From Vigna angularis (taxonomy: Eukaryota > Streptophyta > Magnoliopsida > Fabales > Fabaceae): a stretch of DNA of 64,000 bases. Positions within the stretch are counted from its first letter, which is position 1. The number at the start of each line of letters is the position of its first letter. The notes below the pieces were generated by a model, which saw nothing but the letters and a program-made list of their open reading frames with translations, was not told the origin of the DNA and did no database searches. Shown here in pieces: positions 12,801 to 24,300 of this stretch. A program made the translations under genes and the position numbers. The stretch is taken from the NCBI RefSeq assembly GCF_016808095.1, contig NC_068980.1, positions 15,007,388 to 15,071,387 on the forward strand, read 5' to 3'.

Positions 12801-15412
12801 TTATTATTCGATCTTTGATAAACCAGTATGCCAAGTATTCTTATTTTCCGTTTCATATTTTTTTTCAAACAAAAAGCTTCAATAGCAATATTTGTCACAA
12901 TTGAAATATCTGAACTAATAACTGAAAAAATTATACAAAAGAAGTTTCAACACCACCTCAGCAACATAGTCAACAGCTTGCTCTGCACCGGCAGCTAACA
13001 ATCTCTCTACGCTTTGACTTCCACAAGTAGTTACAACAGAGCATCCAGCAGCTACTGCAAGTTGAATGGCAGCCAACCCTACTGCTCCTCCACCTCCCAC
13101 TACTAATATCCTTTGTCTGTTTGAGATAAGCTATAGGATATAAGTTAGTGGAACGAGAGCTTTTGGTAAGTTGAATTTATAGTGTGATAAAATACAAAAG
13201 AATAAATGAACAGAAAATAATAAGTAAAAATTAGTTCCCATCGATGCACATCATAATCTCATCAATATAAACATACCCCTCACTTATTCTTGCTGTACAT
13301 TTTAGTCCACGCCAAGCGGTCAATGCAGCAAAAGGAATGGCACTAGCTTCCTACAAGATTAAAAGGGGAAAAAAAGAAGAAAAAAGCATGGCTTCAATGA
13401 TCAAAGTAAACAAGGGGAAATCATAACCAATTGCTAAATGTAGAAACCACTAATTTTGTAAAGAGTGAAAGTAAAACCAATGTATAAGGCATACAAAGAC
13501 AAATATTATTGTCATAGCTATCACTTTAGAGAGCTAAACTGGTGTACAAGATGAAAATAATGAAAGCTAATTACTGTTATAGATTGATGATACGATATTC
13601 CTTATGGATGGTTAGACACAAACTATATCTATAATAGATCTCCTTACATAGGAGTCAGAAATGAAAGATTTTCTCTCTCCCTTTTGATTTCCTTTCCTGT
13701 TTGTTCTATTGTTTCTTACTGCTACTTATAGTCAAACACACCAACAAAGATTGCTTCGCAATTCCATCCATTGACGAGTTATTAGATGAGCTCCATGGCA
13801 CACATTAATTTAGCAAGCTTGATTACGTTCAGGTTACCATCAGAACAGAATGTATGAGGTAGGTGTTCATGAAACAGCTTTGAGAAGTCACAAGGGCCAT
13901 TACAAGTTTCTTGTAATGTCGTTTGAGCTTTGCAATGCCCTGGCAACCTTTCAAGCCACAGCAACAGTTTGTTATAGTTTTCTTTGATGACATCTTAATT
14001 ATAGCAAGACACTTGATTATCACTTACTGCACTTGAGAATAGTTTTTGATTGTTTACTGACCAATAAGTTTTTCTTGAAGAGAACCAAGTGCACTTTTGT
14101 CCAGGCTACTATAGAATACCTTGGCCATATTCTTTCCCGAAATGGAGTTGAGGCTGATCCTAAAAACGTAAAAGTCATGACTAGTTGCCTCTATAGCGTT
14201 TCCTTTGACAGAGTTACTAAAGAAAGATAGTTTTGTGTGGACATCAAAAGCTCAAGAGGCCTTTGAGCAGCAACAGGCCCTGGTGTCTACCCCAATTCTT
14301 CGTTTACTATACTTTCAAAAGGACTTATTCTGGAAATTGATGCATCAGGATTGGGCATAGGTGTTGTGCTGCAGCAAGAAATGCACCTTATTGCTTACTA
14401 CAACCATTGCCCATTCCTTCAGGCGTTCGGGAAGATATACCCATTGACTTCATAGTAGGTCTCCCTTCATTCCAAAATCACACTGTTATTTTGGTAGTCG
14501 TTGATCATTTCTCCAAGGCTGCACAATTTGGGACCCTGCATATTAATTTCACAGCTTCTCCCTTCTGAGTTCCTTTCCTCTCTGTTCTATTGTTTCTTTC
14601 CTTAGCCCCTCTATTTCCCTAGTGCTGCAGGTAAGTAATTATAGCCAAACACACCAATCGATCACAGTAAATTTAATCCCTCACACATATGGATTGCAAA
14701 CGGCTTCTATAGTCCCACATAGACTCAAATAAACCTAACTATTTAATAATCATGACACTACAACATACCACATGAGTAAGTGAATCTGGCTTCGGAGTAA
14801 CCTCATCCTCTGAGAGAATCGCATAGTCCGTGTAAGTGCCCCTTACAGCAGTGGGATGCAGAGCCCCAAAAACCTGTTCTCCCACACTCACCGACGTCAC
14901 CGAAGCCCCAACGGCCGCAACCTCACCACTGATGTCGCGCCCCAAAATGAGAGGCAACAATCTCTCGAAAATGGAACGCCCGTAACCGGCACGCATCTGA
15001 GACAAACAATAAGAAATTAAAAAAAAAAAAAAAAGCTCAGAAAATTCTCAACACAGTTAAAAAAAAATCGCAAAACATCAACAAATCTTCACAACAGTTC
15101 AAGAACCTCCAAGAACAGCTCAAAAACTCTTCAAAACAGGCCAGTTCAAGAGCATTTCAAGGAAAGCAATGCAACTACAACAGAACTCACACGAGTATCC
15201 AAGGGGTTGACGGAAACCGCGCGCGTGTGTACGAGGACTTCGTGCGGCTTCAGTTGTGGGACTTGCACGTTCGACCGAAGCTCAAGCAGGTGGGGCCCAC
15301 CGAAGGAGGGAAGAAGCACAGCTCTGCAGTCTGAAACGTAGGATTTGAAACGGTGATAACTGAAAGCAGAGGGCGTTATTCTCGTGAAGTCGCGATTGCT
15401 CGGAATCCGCAT
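820..15412 (-). CDS. RTN4IP1-like NAD(P)H/quinone oxidoreductase (MDR family), 7 exons
   Basis: Exons on the minus strand in transcript order: 15191-15412, 14769-14996, 13277-13350, 12957-13116, 5441-5560, 5189-5297, 820-1001. Every junction is GT-AG and the phases close to a 1095-nt frame of 364 residues, the usual length for plant homologues as I recall them. The start is the first ATG of the exon, followed by an Arg/Ser-rich leader that could target mitochondria. Residues about 30-140 form the GroES-like N-terminal fold. [18 protein letters not shown] (about 178-195) is the Rossmann nucleotide-binding loop, and the C-terminus ends [11 protein letters not shown]. The catalytic zinc ligands of alcohol dehydrogenases are not evident, as expected for the quinone-reductase branch. 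Human RTN4IP1 is mitochondrial and linked to coenzyme Q metabolism; the plant role is inferred. Intron 4 (7.4 kb) and intron 6 (4.2 kb) are swollen by transposons. The intron 4 donor is GTGGTG, a weak match to consensus. Confidence 0.93.
1975..3073 (+). mobile_element. LINE (non-LTR retrotransposon) 3' end, decayed
   Basis: In intron 6 of the oxidoreductase gene. The plus-strand frames near 2000-2500 contain the zinc-binding segment found at the C-terminus of plant LINE reverse transcriptases, with a stop in place of one Cys: [19 protein letters not shown], then NHRNNVI and QLKAWV. About 570 bp of untranslated DNA follow and end in nine A residues (3065-3073), as expected of a LINE tail. The 5' part is missing (truncation is typical) and I found no clear target-site duplication. 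Confidence 0.6.
2062..2305 (+). repeat. 121-bp tandem duplication inside the LINE remnant
   Basis: The block containing GCAGAAATACATTTCTGCC, then a run ending AACAACAAATnCAATACATTAT, occurs at about 2109 and again at 2230. The copies are about 90% alike. GCAGAAATACATTTCTGCC is also nearly palindromic. Confidence 0.75.
3204..3360. repeat. MITE-like hairpin repeat
   Basis: The 22-bp arm at 3276-3297 is inverted at 3333-3354 with about one mismatch. AACTTCCTCACAAACACTTT is repeated directly at about 3204 and 3299. No target-site duplication was established. Confidence 0.4.
3424..5095 (+). mobile_element. old short LTR retroelement in intron 6 (non-autonomous or deleted)
   Basis: Two diverged direct repeats bracket about 1 kb: 3424-3791 and 4796-5095. 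They share the order AAAGCAGTnnAAGGAGT, ACCTCTTGAAATAT, TTTCAATAAAAA and a terminus ATCA. Just after the left repeat, TGGGTACATGAGC resembles the initiator-methionine tRNA primer site (TGGTATCAGAGC), which sets the orientation as plus. The interior at 3880-4400 is purine-rich and reads like a decayed gag, with no intact frame and no pol. LTR divergence is high, and a TSD is not evident, so the outer limits may be a few bases off. Confidence 0.55.
5660..5979 (-). repeat. 3' LTR of the chromovirus
   Basis: It is 320 bp and starts TGATAGGTTTC and ends CTCTCTAACA on the plus strand. It matches 11440-11758 with about 11 mismatches and a one-base gap in a C-run. Confidence 0.95.
5985..6385 (-). pseudogene. 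chromovirus integrase C-terminus and chromodomain, broken
   Basis: Reading minus from 6385: [40 protein letters not shown], then [18 protein letters not shown] (about 6050-6105), a chromodomain signature. Several in-frame stops interrupt it. This block is separated from the rest of integrase by the nested solo LTR at 6391-7318. Confidence 0.85.
6391..7318 (+). mobile_element. solo LTR nested in the chromovirus integrase
   Basis: It is 928 bp with termini TGTTACG and CGTAACA, flanked by the perfect 5-bp duplication TCTTA (6386-6390 and 7319-7323). Removing it rejoins the integrase C-terminal reading. It contains a TATA-like AGTATAAATAAAG near 7070 and CAATAAAAT near 7223, which suggests plus orientation. 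No internal coding region is present. Confidence 0.92.
6480..6815. repeat. GC-rich minisatellite (about 30-bp unit) in the solo LTR
   Basis: At least nine imperfect copies of a unit containing CCGAACGGTGGAAGGC and GGGAGCGAGCA occur in tandem. It is far more GC-rich than the rest of the LTR. Confidence 0.9.
7324..8643 (-). pseudogene. chromovirus RNase H end and integrase (H2C2 and catalytic core), broken
   Basis: The frame 7681-8643 starts in the RNase H tail ([18 protein letters not shown]) and passes through a zinc-finger H2C2 segment ([12 protein letters not shown], then CLTCQKHK) into the catalytic core ([20 protein letters not shown], then [10 protein letters not shown]). An in-frame stop after [10 protein letters not shown] ends it at 7681. 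The lower part, 7324-7680, continues the core and GPY-like region ([13 protein letters not shown]) with a frameshift and a further stop. Confidence 0.9.
8631..10255 (-). pseudogene. chromovirus protease, reverse transcriptase and RNase H, broken
   Basis: Protease has the [11 protein letters not shown] active-site motif (10025-10255). RT includes [13 protein letters not shown] and, after an in-frame stop at 9246-9248, [13 protein letters not shown] and the catalytic [10 protein letters not shown]. RNase H follows with [16 protein letters not shown]. At least one stop and two frame changes mean no full polyprotein can be made. Confidence 0.92.
10262..11230 (-). pseudogene. chromovirus gag with zinc knuckle, broken
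   Basis: Fragments in different minus frames: [20 protein letters not shown] (11203 down), [15 protein letters not shown] and [15 protein letters not shown] (10607-10867), and the nucleocapsid knuckle [14 protein letters not shown] (10262-10513). Stops and frameshifts separate them. Confidence 0.88.
11440..11758 (-). repeat. 5' LTR of the chromovirus
   Basis: It is 319 bp and pairs with 5660-5979. The outer edge is flanked by the ATTAA duplication. Confidence 0.95.
11764..12118. repeat. dispersed legume-type repeat, two related halves
   Basis: Two related blocks of about 110 bp each run from ATGGATTTAAG or GTGGATTTAAG through ATAAGGTGAGnnTT, ACTTATATnTTATA and TCnATGTnAGATC (about 11767-11885 and 11999-12095). 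I recognise this arrangement from bean-type intergenic DNA, but the family name is uncertain. The chromovirus lies immediately beside it. Confidence 0.45.
12505..12870 (-). mobile_element. LTR fragment related to the 6391-7318 solo LTR
   Basis: GGGAGCATAAC occurs twice (about 12588-12622), and GAGGGAGGTTATGCTCCC appears on the minus strand, as in 7150-7200 of the nested solo LTR on the plus strand. A minus-strand TATA-like GTATAAATAG lies near 12700. Ends and TSD were not resolved. It sits about 90 bp from exon 4 of the oxidoreductase gene. Confidence 0.4.
13677..14660 (+). mobile_element. deleted Ty3-type LTR element in intron 2 of the oxidoreductase gene
   Basis: Plus-strand relics in order: RT ([14 protein letters not shown] near 13770; VFFDDILI near 13980; [19 protein letters not shown] at 14100-14160), RNase H ([18 protein letters not shown] near 14250) and an integrase core piece ([20 protein letters not shown] near 14440). 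Many stops and deletions are present. A direct repeat of about 70-100 bp flanks it (13677-13748 and 14557-14658; shared CCTTTCCTnnnTGTTCTATTGTTTCTT and AAACACACCAA), probably LTR remains. Its orientation is opposite to the host gene. Confidence 0.75.
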
Positions 15413-16481
15413 CTTCTCAGTATTTGAGGCTGAATTTCAGAGCATTGAGATTGGGTTGGATCTCAATGATTTAGGGTTTAGGGTTTTTAAGTGAAGGTGA
15501 GTGTGTGTGCATGTGCACCATGTGAATGGGCAGAGAGAGAGAGAGAAGGGGAACGTGTCTGTATTTTGGTCCGCAGAGAGAGAAGCGGTGGTTGTTGCGT
15601 TTCGTTTAAACTTTTGGTCATAGTCGCGCCGTGGGTCGTTGCTAATGGTTATATGTAAGAAAAAACCATTCTTTAATAAAGATTTTGTCAACTAAATACT
15701 TGTCATAAGTTTTACATTAAAGAAAAATTAAATTTAGTATTTCTAAAATAGTGTTACATTTCCCTACTGTATTAATCATTGGGCTATGAGATTATATTAT
15801 TGTTATCATTATTAAAAAAAATAGTATTATAGTTTGTTCGAATATAAACATCACAAAGTTCTTAATATTTTATTTATCAAGGAAAACTTTATACTTTTAA
15901 GAACTTTAAACTGTGTACAGAGATAGATTTGGAGCAAAGGAACTTTTACTCATAACATATTTCTTCTTAACACAGTCTTACAGGGAAAAAAAACAACAGA
16001 AAATAACACTTGATTGTAATTTTTTTTTCTGTTATACCATATGTACACCCCAATCTTTTGTTCTCTAGAGTGAAGATTAACATTATTAATGGTATTAAAC
16101 TTCTAGAATAATTCATTCTCACGAAAAAATATACAGGCCAGAGTGTATTTGAATAAATAGTTACACTGTTAATTTTTGTTTTTGAATACAATAAAATCTA
16201 AAGTTGTTTGTATTTCAATTAATTGTAAGTTTAGAATCCTTACACAACATGAGAACTAACTTTTAGATTTTATCACAAGCTAAATTAGCTGATATTTCAG
16301 CATAACTTTAGATAATTCATCGTAAATCCAAACACGAGCTTAATCGATAATGATATTTGTATCTCAATGAAAAAAAAATTATCAGTCTAAATAAAAGCTC
16401 CTCTAAAGGAAGTTGTTGATTTAAGTTAAACTAAAGCATAACTTTTCCTGTTATACATTGTTTGTATGATTGATTATACAA
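15413..16481. other. upstream/promoter region of the oxidoreductase gene
   Basis: Just upstream of the ATG are a telo-box-like run and a (GA)n stretch at 15532-15546, which reads CT-rich in the minus-strand leader. Beyond about 15700 the DNA is AT-rich, with no frame that resembles a protein. A MULE begins at 16482, so native upstream DNA is about 1.07 kb. Confidence 0.5.
15470..15488 (-). promoter_or_regulatory. telo-box-like AAACCCTAAACCCTAAA in the leader
   Basis: The plus strand reads TTTAGGGTTTAGGG, so the minus strand has two joined AAACCCTAA units about 60 bp 5' of the oxidoreductase ATG. In plants such telo-boxes are found near starts of many growth- and translation-related genes. 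A role here is inferred from position only. Confidence 0.5.
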
Positions 16482-17869
16482 GGTTTAATCCCTAGTTTTG
16501 TGTTTTTTTTTTCAAAGTCGTCTTATCTTTTAAAAAAGTTTAGTAAAGTCTCATATTTCGTTAAAAATGATTTAAACTTTTGGCTTGCAGTGTTAAAAAC
16601 ATAACGGTGCAATTGTCTTCGTGAAAAATGAATGATGTGTACAATTTTTTATTGTGTGGCAAGGTGAGGTGAATTGAGTTCACAAGGTACGTGAAAATGT
16701 TAAAAAGTTGAAGTTATTAGGTAAAAGAAAATGGTTAGGGTTTGTGCAAAAAAATCATGTGTAAAATCAGAAGTCTCAATTGCAATTTTCAAAATCAGAA
16801 CCTCAATTCACAATTCACAATTCACAAATGTGCAAAATCAGAAACCCTAATTGTCAATTTGCAATTCACAAAAAATCAGAAATCTCGTCTCTCTCCCAAC
16901 ATTTCAGCAATCATCACCCCATCGTTTCTTCTTCTTCACCTCAAACACCCACAACCAGAAAAAACTCATTCAAAGAGGAGGAAGAACGTTGAACAATAAT
17001 TGAGAAAAAAGGCTGATGGTAATGTTGGTGGAGTTCCTAAAAAGATGCAGCAACGCCGATGATCACGTTTGTAGGTGGGTCAATGTTTACATTAAGGTCT
17101 AAGTCAATGTTTATGTTCATGTACTGTGAAGGTGAAGCTCAATGTTTACGTTCAGGTATAGGTGTTCATGTCATGTGAAGGTGAAGCTCAATGTATACGT
17201 TCAGGTGTTTATATGTAATGTTAAATTTAGTTTCCCCTTTGGTCAAGAAATGTGCAATGTGGTCCCCTTTTCAATTTAAAATCGTGTACTTTGGTCCCAA
17301 CTGGATATCAACGAAAAACACATGAAAGATATCTGGCTTAGTTTCCACCTCCAGTCCACCATTCACTTCCTCTCCACCTTCACTCCACCCTTTATTTCCA
17401 CCTCAAACTCTAACTCCCAAATCTAACAACAAGAACATCAAGTAAGTAGGCTAGGGTTAGCAACACTTACCTCACGTACATACACTCTTCGAATTTCACA
17501 TTCAAGGAATCACCATGCTACACTGATTACAAGACCAGTTTCACCATATTGTTAAACCCAGAAATCACATAGGATTCTTAAAAAAGAATAATTTGATTTA
17601 ACCCATTTCGTTAAACCTAGCTAATGTCATTATATTTTTTAAAAAATTTACACATTCAAATATATATGTGCCATGTAATGCAAAAACTTTACACGTCATT
17701 CAATTTTGGCCACACAAACAACTGCATCGTTATGCTTTTAATGTCGTAAGCCAAAGGAACCATTTTGAACATTTTTTAACAGAATATGGGATCTAACTGA
17801 ACTTTTTTAAAACATAAGACGACTTTGAAAAAAAACCCAAAAACTAAAAACCAAATGATTTATTAAACC
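16482..17869. mobile_element. non-autonomous MULE with TIRs of about 170 bp and 9-bp TSD
   Basis: Termini are GGTTTAAT at 16482 and ATTAAACC ending at 17869. The two ends are inverted copies over about 170 bp; both contain TTTTCAAAGTCGTCTTAT. The target duplication ATTATACAA is perfect at 16473-16481 and 17870-17878, the 9-bp size typical of Mutator-like elements. The 1.39-kb interior has no transposase. A direct repeat lies at about 17116-17207 (GTGAAGGTGAAGCTCAATGT twice). No captured gene was recognised. Confidence 0.9.
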
Positions 17870-18317
17870 ATTATACAATATGTATTTGATACCACTGTAC
17901 AATTAATTTAAAAATAATAGAATATGATACATTATATACATATATTAAAATATATATAAAATTTCTTAAAATTATAATAAATATATGATTATTATTGTAT
18001 GAATCAAAATTAAAATAATGTCAAAATAAAAAATTATTATTATATTAAATATTGTCAAAATAAAAAACTATAAATTATCAATCATAAAAGTACTCGTATT
18101 TTATAGCTTCTACTCAATAAAACTGAGAACAGCTTTTCCCTACCAATTATACTCAGATGCAAAACAGAACAAGAGTATGTGACCCACCGCAAAAAATTGA
18201 TCTTATAACTAGGAAAAAACTATTTCTTTTAACTGTATTTGGAATCCAAATCTAAGCAATACAACAAACATTGAAGGGATGTCCCCTGACCAGATGTTTT
18301 CAACAGGGCACAAAAAT
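17870..18317. other. AT-rich spacer downstream of REXO4
   Basis: Nothing coding is visible. The segment includes the expected 3' UTR of the minus-strand REXO4 gene. Confidence 0.5.
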
Positions 18318-21300
18318 CTATGATTCAATTTCAACATGGTTTGCATTTGAAGCTTCTTCAATCTTGTGCTTCTTTTTCTGCTTCGATTTCCTCTGCTTCT
18401 GTTTCAACCGAAATTGATCTTTTATGCTCTTTTCCCACTCCTTCTTATGTCTTTGGTAAAGCAGCATAGCAGCACGAGCATCTTCTATCTGAAACAATAT
18501 GGTTTTGTTAGATTTTTTATTTCATGTTTTAGAGATACAGCAAGCTGACACATCAACAATATGCAGGTTTGCATAAATGAAAAACAAAAATTTGAACTTA
18601 TGAGATTGGCACAAACATAAAGCTAGTCCAACTTTTAGCCTAGAAAGACAATTACCATTTACTCAACACAGTAATAGTTTTTTATTGGTCACTGATAAAT
18701 AAATGACAGGAGGGATAGTGAAAAAGAAAGGTAGATAGACTAACTGGGCAGTGCTCTCCTGTTTGGATCTGCACACCGAGATGTTCGTCAGCAAGATGTC
18801 GCAGTGCTCTTCTGCTACTTGATCTGTTAAACCCAAATGCAAATTTATTAGAATGAATTACAGGAATACTTAGAATGTAAACCTAAAAATGATAGGTAGA
18901 TGAAGCAATTAGGTGACAGCACCTTAGAAATGGTTGATACTCGGAGGTGTCTCTTATATCCTTTTTGGGATGACTTAATAACAATGCCTGCAGAAGTACA
19001 GTACAATTCTCAGTTTTAAACACCAAAGGCTGAAAATAGAAATATACACACAAATTAAGAACGTGGAAGAAATAATCACTCAAATGTAGACCTTAAAGTC
19101 ATTGGACAAGGCATGACCAACAAGGATCCTTCCATTGATCAACTCTGACACTTTCTTCTGAGCAGTCCAAAAATCCTTTGCTACAAATTTAATGATCATG
19201 TTGAAACTTGTATCAGTTTATTGGCATAAGAATCTTAGAAGTGGTTAGGAAAAGCCTGGTCCTCATACTTAGGGTTGGGCATGATTAACTAAATTATACT
19301 AAACTATGGATTATCTATACTATTTTGTACTATAAAAACTAAACTACTTTTTATAAAAACTGAATTATACTTATTTGTAGTTCAGTTCAAAAAATCTGAA
19401 CTTCTTTTATTAACAATTTAGTTAACTACTTCCAACTATGTACTTTATTTTACTTTTACTTGTTTAATTGTTTTGCTCTTCTTCTATTTCCAACAACACA
19501 AACATAAGAAATAAAGGCACGGGTATATATATATATATATATAATTTAGATTTTATTAATTTTGTTTTCTGTGACGACATGAGATAATTTTTTTTACGTC
19601 ACTTATTTATATATATATATATATATGATAAATAAATAAATGTTCTTTTTCAAGTCTCTTAAAAAGTTAACTATTATTATAATAATTATTAAAATAAAAT
19701 GATATTATTAAATTTATAATAAAATAATTATCTATTTTAAAAAAAACTAAATTTTATTATATTGTAATTATATTTCAAAAACTGGTAATTATTTTTATAA
19801 CTTAATGAAATTAACTATAATTGTAAAAATAAAAAGATAAAAGTACTTATGTAAATAATTATAAAATATTATATTATATATATATATATATATATATATG
19901 AGAATTCAGAAAAAGGTGAGAAGAGAAGAAAGATGAGAGTTTTTATATTAAACTAGATAATTGTCAAAATAAAAATATTTTGAATAACGTAAAACAGAGA
20001 TAAACAGAAATATTTTTTAGAGATTAAGTTTTTAATCTATATAAAATAATATATAAACAAATTTATATTATTAAATTAAACTATATTTAATGAGAATCAA
20101 ATTTTAGACATTTTATATTTTTAAATTAATAATAAATAGTAATGATAAATAATTATAGTTATTAATTTAATTTTAATAATATGATAAAATAGTACCAATA
20201 ATATTTCATTAATTTTTTTAATTTCTTTATTATAATTATTTACTAATTCTAATTATATAGATTTATAATTTAATTTTTTTAAATGATGTGATGTTATTGA
20301 ATATTAATTTATTTGTTTGTAATTATTAAAAAAAAAATCAAATTGAACTAATTATTTTAACTCTATCAATGATTAGCCATTGACAGTTGTACTAGTGCAA
20401 AACTACATTTATTTATTAGAAAAAGGTGCATTGTAGTTAACTGAATTGTTTTGTAGTTAACTGAACTAAAAAGTAGTTTAGTTCAGTTTTTTTGAACTAT
20501 TTTCTAGTGCAGTTCAGTTTTTTTAAACTATTTTATAGTTAATTGTAATAGATTTATAGTGCAGTGCAAATAGTGCAGTTTGCCCACCCCTACTCGTACT
20601 TATGATAAAACTATTAGGCTGCTTCTAAAAATTGAGACATGCAAATGGCTGAGCACCTGAACCATAACATCTAATATTAGTGTAGACATGGCTCATTTTT
20701 ATTTTTTTTCAATTTCAGTTGTTGAGAGAAGAAAATCATAAACTAAGCTAGATGTTGATCAACTAAGAGTTAGTAAAGGTTTTATTTGAAAAATAAGTTG
20801 TTTTCAGGAATCTAGGCATTTTGTAACTTACGATTATCTTTCCTTTCAGCTTCATATCCACTCTTTTTCTTATGTAAAAGCTGATTTTTTAATATCCGAA
20901 CAAAAAAAATATCTTGGAAAGATTTTCAGCCAATATATGCAAAATAAATCTGATTTTGATTATAAAGCATTATAACCATAATTTATAGTCGAAATAACCA
21001 GTTGTCCCTAACACACCATCCCCCCAGATAAGCCATAACACTACTAGTCCAGGAGTAATACAGTACAGTACAGTACAGCTTTAGAAACTTTTCTTCTAAC
21101 AACACGATTAGGACCAACTAAGGCACAGAACACATGCTTTGCTTTGGTTAAGTCACTGAAAACTCCAATCAAAGATAAAGAAAAAAGAAGAATCAAGTGG
21201 CTCTTGAAAAATGTCCAAACTTTATAAGTAAAAAAGAGATCATACAAAAAATTTTGAAACTCAGCTACAATTTGTCCAAAGAAGCGAATGTTATATTTCA

Positions 21301-24300
21301 TAGCCAAACCATTTTCCTCTATTCCTAACTAAAATAAGAGGAAAAAGATTCCACCATAATCCTTGATGCATGTAAGAGTAAATAATTTGTAACTCCTAGA
21401 AACTTTCAAAGAATATAATGAAATGAAATTGATGTTTCTACAAGGAAATTGAAATGTGGTATAATTTATATCATTGGAATTTTTAAGTTCCAAAACTTTC
21501 AATTGTTTTTAAAATTAGAGACTGTTGAGAGGAGATAAACCAAGGCATATGACGAATTCCATGAACCCAGAAAAGATATTTTTATAGGGGAGAGAACATA
21601 ATTACATCATATTCAGTTACCCTATTTAAGGCTAATAACATAAATATAGAATAAATATAATTGATCCTAATATCATCAGCTAGTTTATCTATAGATTCTA
21701 ACATTCTCTCTCAAATCGGAGCATATAGGTCATATACACCAAGCTTGTTACATGTCATTAGTCCAAGGACCCTCTAATGACTTAGTGAACATATCTACTA
21801 GTTGATCATGGAAATTGACCATAGTAGATATTTTTTTCGAACATGACTTTCTCTCTATCAAAATGATAATCAACTTCAAAATGTTTCGCCCTTTTGTGGA
21901 ATACTAGATTTGAGGCAACATGCACAACAAACTAGTCATCACATATAAGTGATAACCATGTAACCTCTCCAAAATTCGGTTTTCAAGCAACTGAGCCATA
22001 TAAGCTTTTGATTGGCTATAGCCGTAGTATGATACTCTACCTCCATACTAGACCTAACTAAAACATTTTGCATACAAAAACCAAAGGACAACCTTCTTTC
22101 AGTGGGGGAATTTGAATCAAAATACCCCACAACTGGAGTGTGCCCTTTGTCTCTATACAAAAGTGCCATTTTGGAGCTCCTTTGATATATCAAATAACGT
22201 GAGTCATTGTGTTCCAAATGTATCGTGCATGAAGAGTTAAGGAACTTCCTACAGTAACTATGAACAAGATATTTGTACAAGTAACAGAACAGTAGCTCAA
22301 CTTCCCTACCAACCATTTGACCTTTCAGGATTTGGAAGTGGCTCCCTTTAATTTGGAATGAGTTTGACATTGGGATCCATTGGAGATTTCGACTATCTTG
22401 GAATTTAACATTTCTATTTCTTTCAGAATATACATTGCATACTCCTTTGGAGGATGATGATCTCATTTTTTGACTGCTTACCTCATCCGAAAGAAATATT
22501 TTTGTTTGTCAAGATCTTTCATTTGAGAATGCTTAAATTGATGATGATTTGATCACGACTTGTGATGACAAGGTCATCCACATAAATAACCAAATAGAAG
22601 CAATCAACAAGTGAGTTTCAATAGAAGACAGCATGGTCAGCCACGTTTTGAATAAATTGTGGAATCACAGTACTAGATCTATTGAACCATGCTCTAAGTT
22701 ATTGCTTGAAGCTATATAAAGATGTTCACAACAAATATATAAGACCAGAGGACTCCCCTTGAACAGCAAAACAAGGAAGTTGCTTGATGTAAACTTCCTC
22801 ATGCACATCACCATGTAAAAAGGCATTCATTATGTCCAACTAATTGAGAGGCAAATGACAATAATGGACAAGAATAGTTGCAAAGAAGGCCTTTTGGCAA
22901 CTAGAGAAAAAGTATCACCATAGTCCAACTCGAAAATTTCAGTATAGCCTTTTATCTGACAACCGAGAGAATATGTTAATGACAAAACCAAGACCATGAG
23001 TAAAACACGTAGAACCAAAGACCAAAGACAATAAAGGATGAATAGAGTAGTGAGCATATAGAACTTCATGAGGGATTTTATCTTTCAGGATTGAGGAAGG
23101 TATGTGTTTGATATGATAACATGCAGTAAGTACAACATCACCCCAAAACTAATGAGGAACATGAGAGGGGAAAAGATGAGTTTGTGTGGTTTCAAGAAGA
23201 TGTTTGATTTTTGTTCAATGGCCTTATTTTGTTGGAAGGCACAAGGATTAAATGTTTTACACAACACAAGAGATGTCATAAAGCTCTAGATATTGACTTT
23301 TGATTTCATGCAAAAAGGATAGACAGAGAAAAAATATGACTTAGGCCCCAAACATCTAAGTTGACTAAAACAAAAGGAGACAACCTAACTAAGTGCAACA
23401 AGGAAAAAAAAAATCTATGAATAGGATTACCTAATTGACTTGACTCACAAAACAAAGATTCTAACATGGAAAGACTAGTGTTAATTGTTTCAACTTATCA
23501 TTATTTGGATGTTCTACCTAAGCCTGAATCAAGCATGAGGATGTTGCCACTGATCCAATAATAGAAAGTATTTTTAGCTAATAAAGGCTACGAGACTTGC
23601 ATCCAGAGCCAATTGTCAACCCTGCCCTTTAATCCTACAAGCAAATAGAATCTTCAGTAAAACATAAGACAAGATCAAGAGACCTTGTAAGTTTACTAAT
23701 GAACAATAAATTAAAAGGAGACCCCAAAAACATAAAGAATATTATGAATATATAAAGAAAGGGAAGAGGATGGTCAATACAAACACCTCAGGACTATTTT
23801 TGAGAACCATTTGTGACAAAGAGATGGAAAAAGGATTTATTATCAATTACAAGATTGGTGGACCCAATATCAAGGACGCAGGGGCCTAAAGAGTGAGAGA
23901 TGCCAACAGATGAATTACCAGTATGACCAACAAAAGCAATGGAACTAAAGGCCTAATTGTACCCATGATATCAAAGGAAATCATTAAAGATTGTAACTTG
24001 TACTTTGTAAGCAAAAGAATATTTTGCAGGAGCAAACTATGCGAGAGAATCTATAGTAGAATTTACCACATAAGTTGTTCTAGGGGTCAACCATGTTGAG
24101 AATAATAGTGATCATTGATGCGACCAATTTTGTGGTAACAGTCACTTGAATCGTGACCTACGAATGTCATTGTTTTTGCGAGTGTGACCATGATCACATA
24201 CCTATGAGATCATGGCTGAAAAACTAAAACAGATAGATGGTACAAAGGTCAGACTCACTATAACTGTTGCTTTAGTAGGAATTCAAGCAAAGACAAGGCA

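Noticed and set aside
16742..16999. An 85-codon frame inside the MULE as a captured gene
   Set aside because: The sequence is internally repetitive (AATTCACAATTCACAA) and shows no recognisable domain.
21044..21307. An 87-codon minus frame between the hAT and copia elements in REXO4 intron 5
   Set aside because: No family resemblance, no plausible splice sites linking it to the REXO4 frame, and the exon set is already complete without it.
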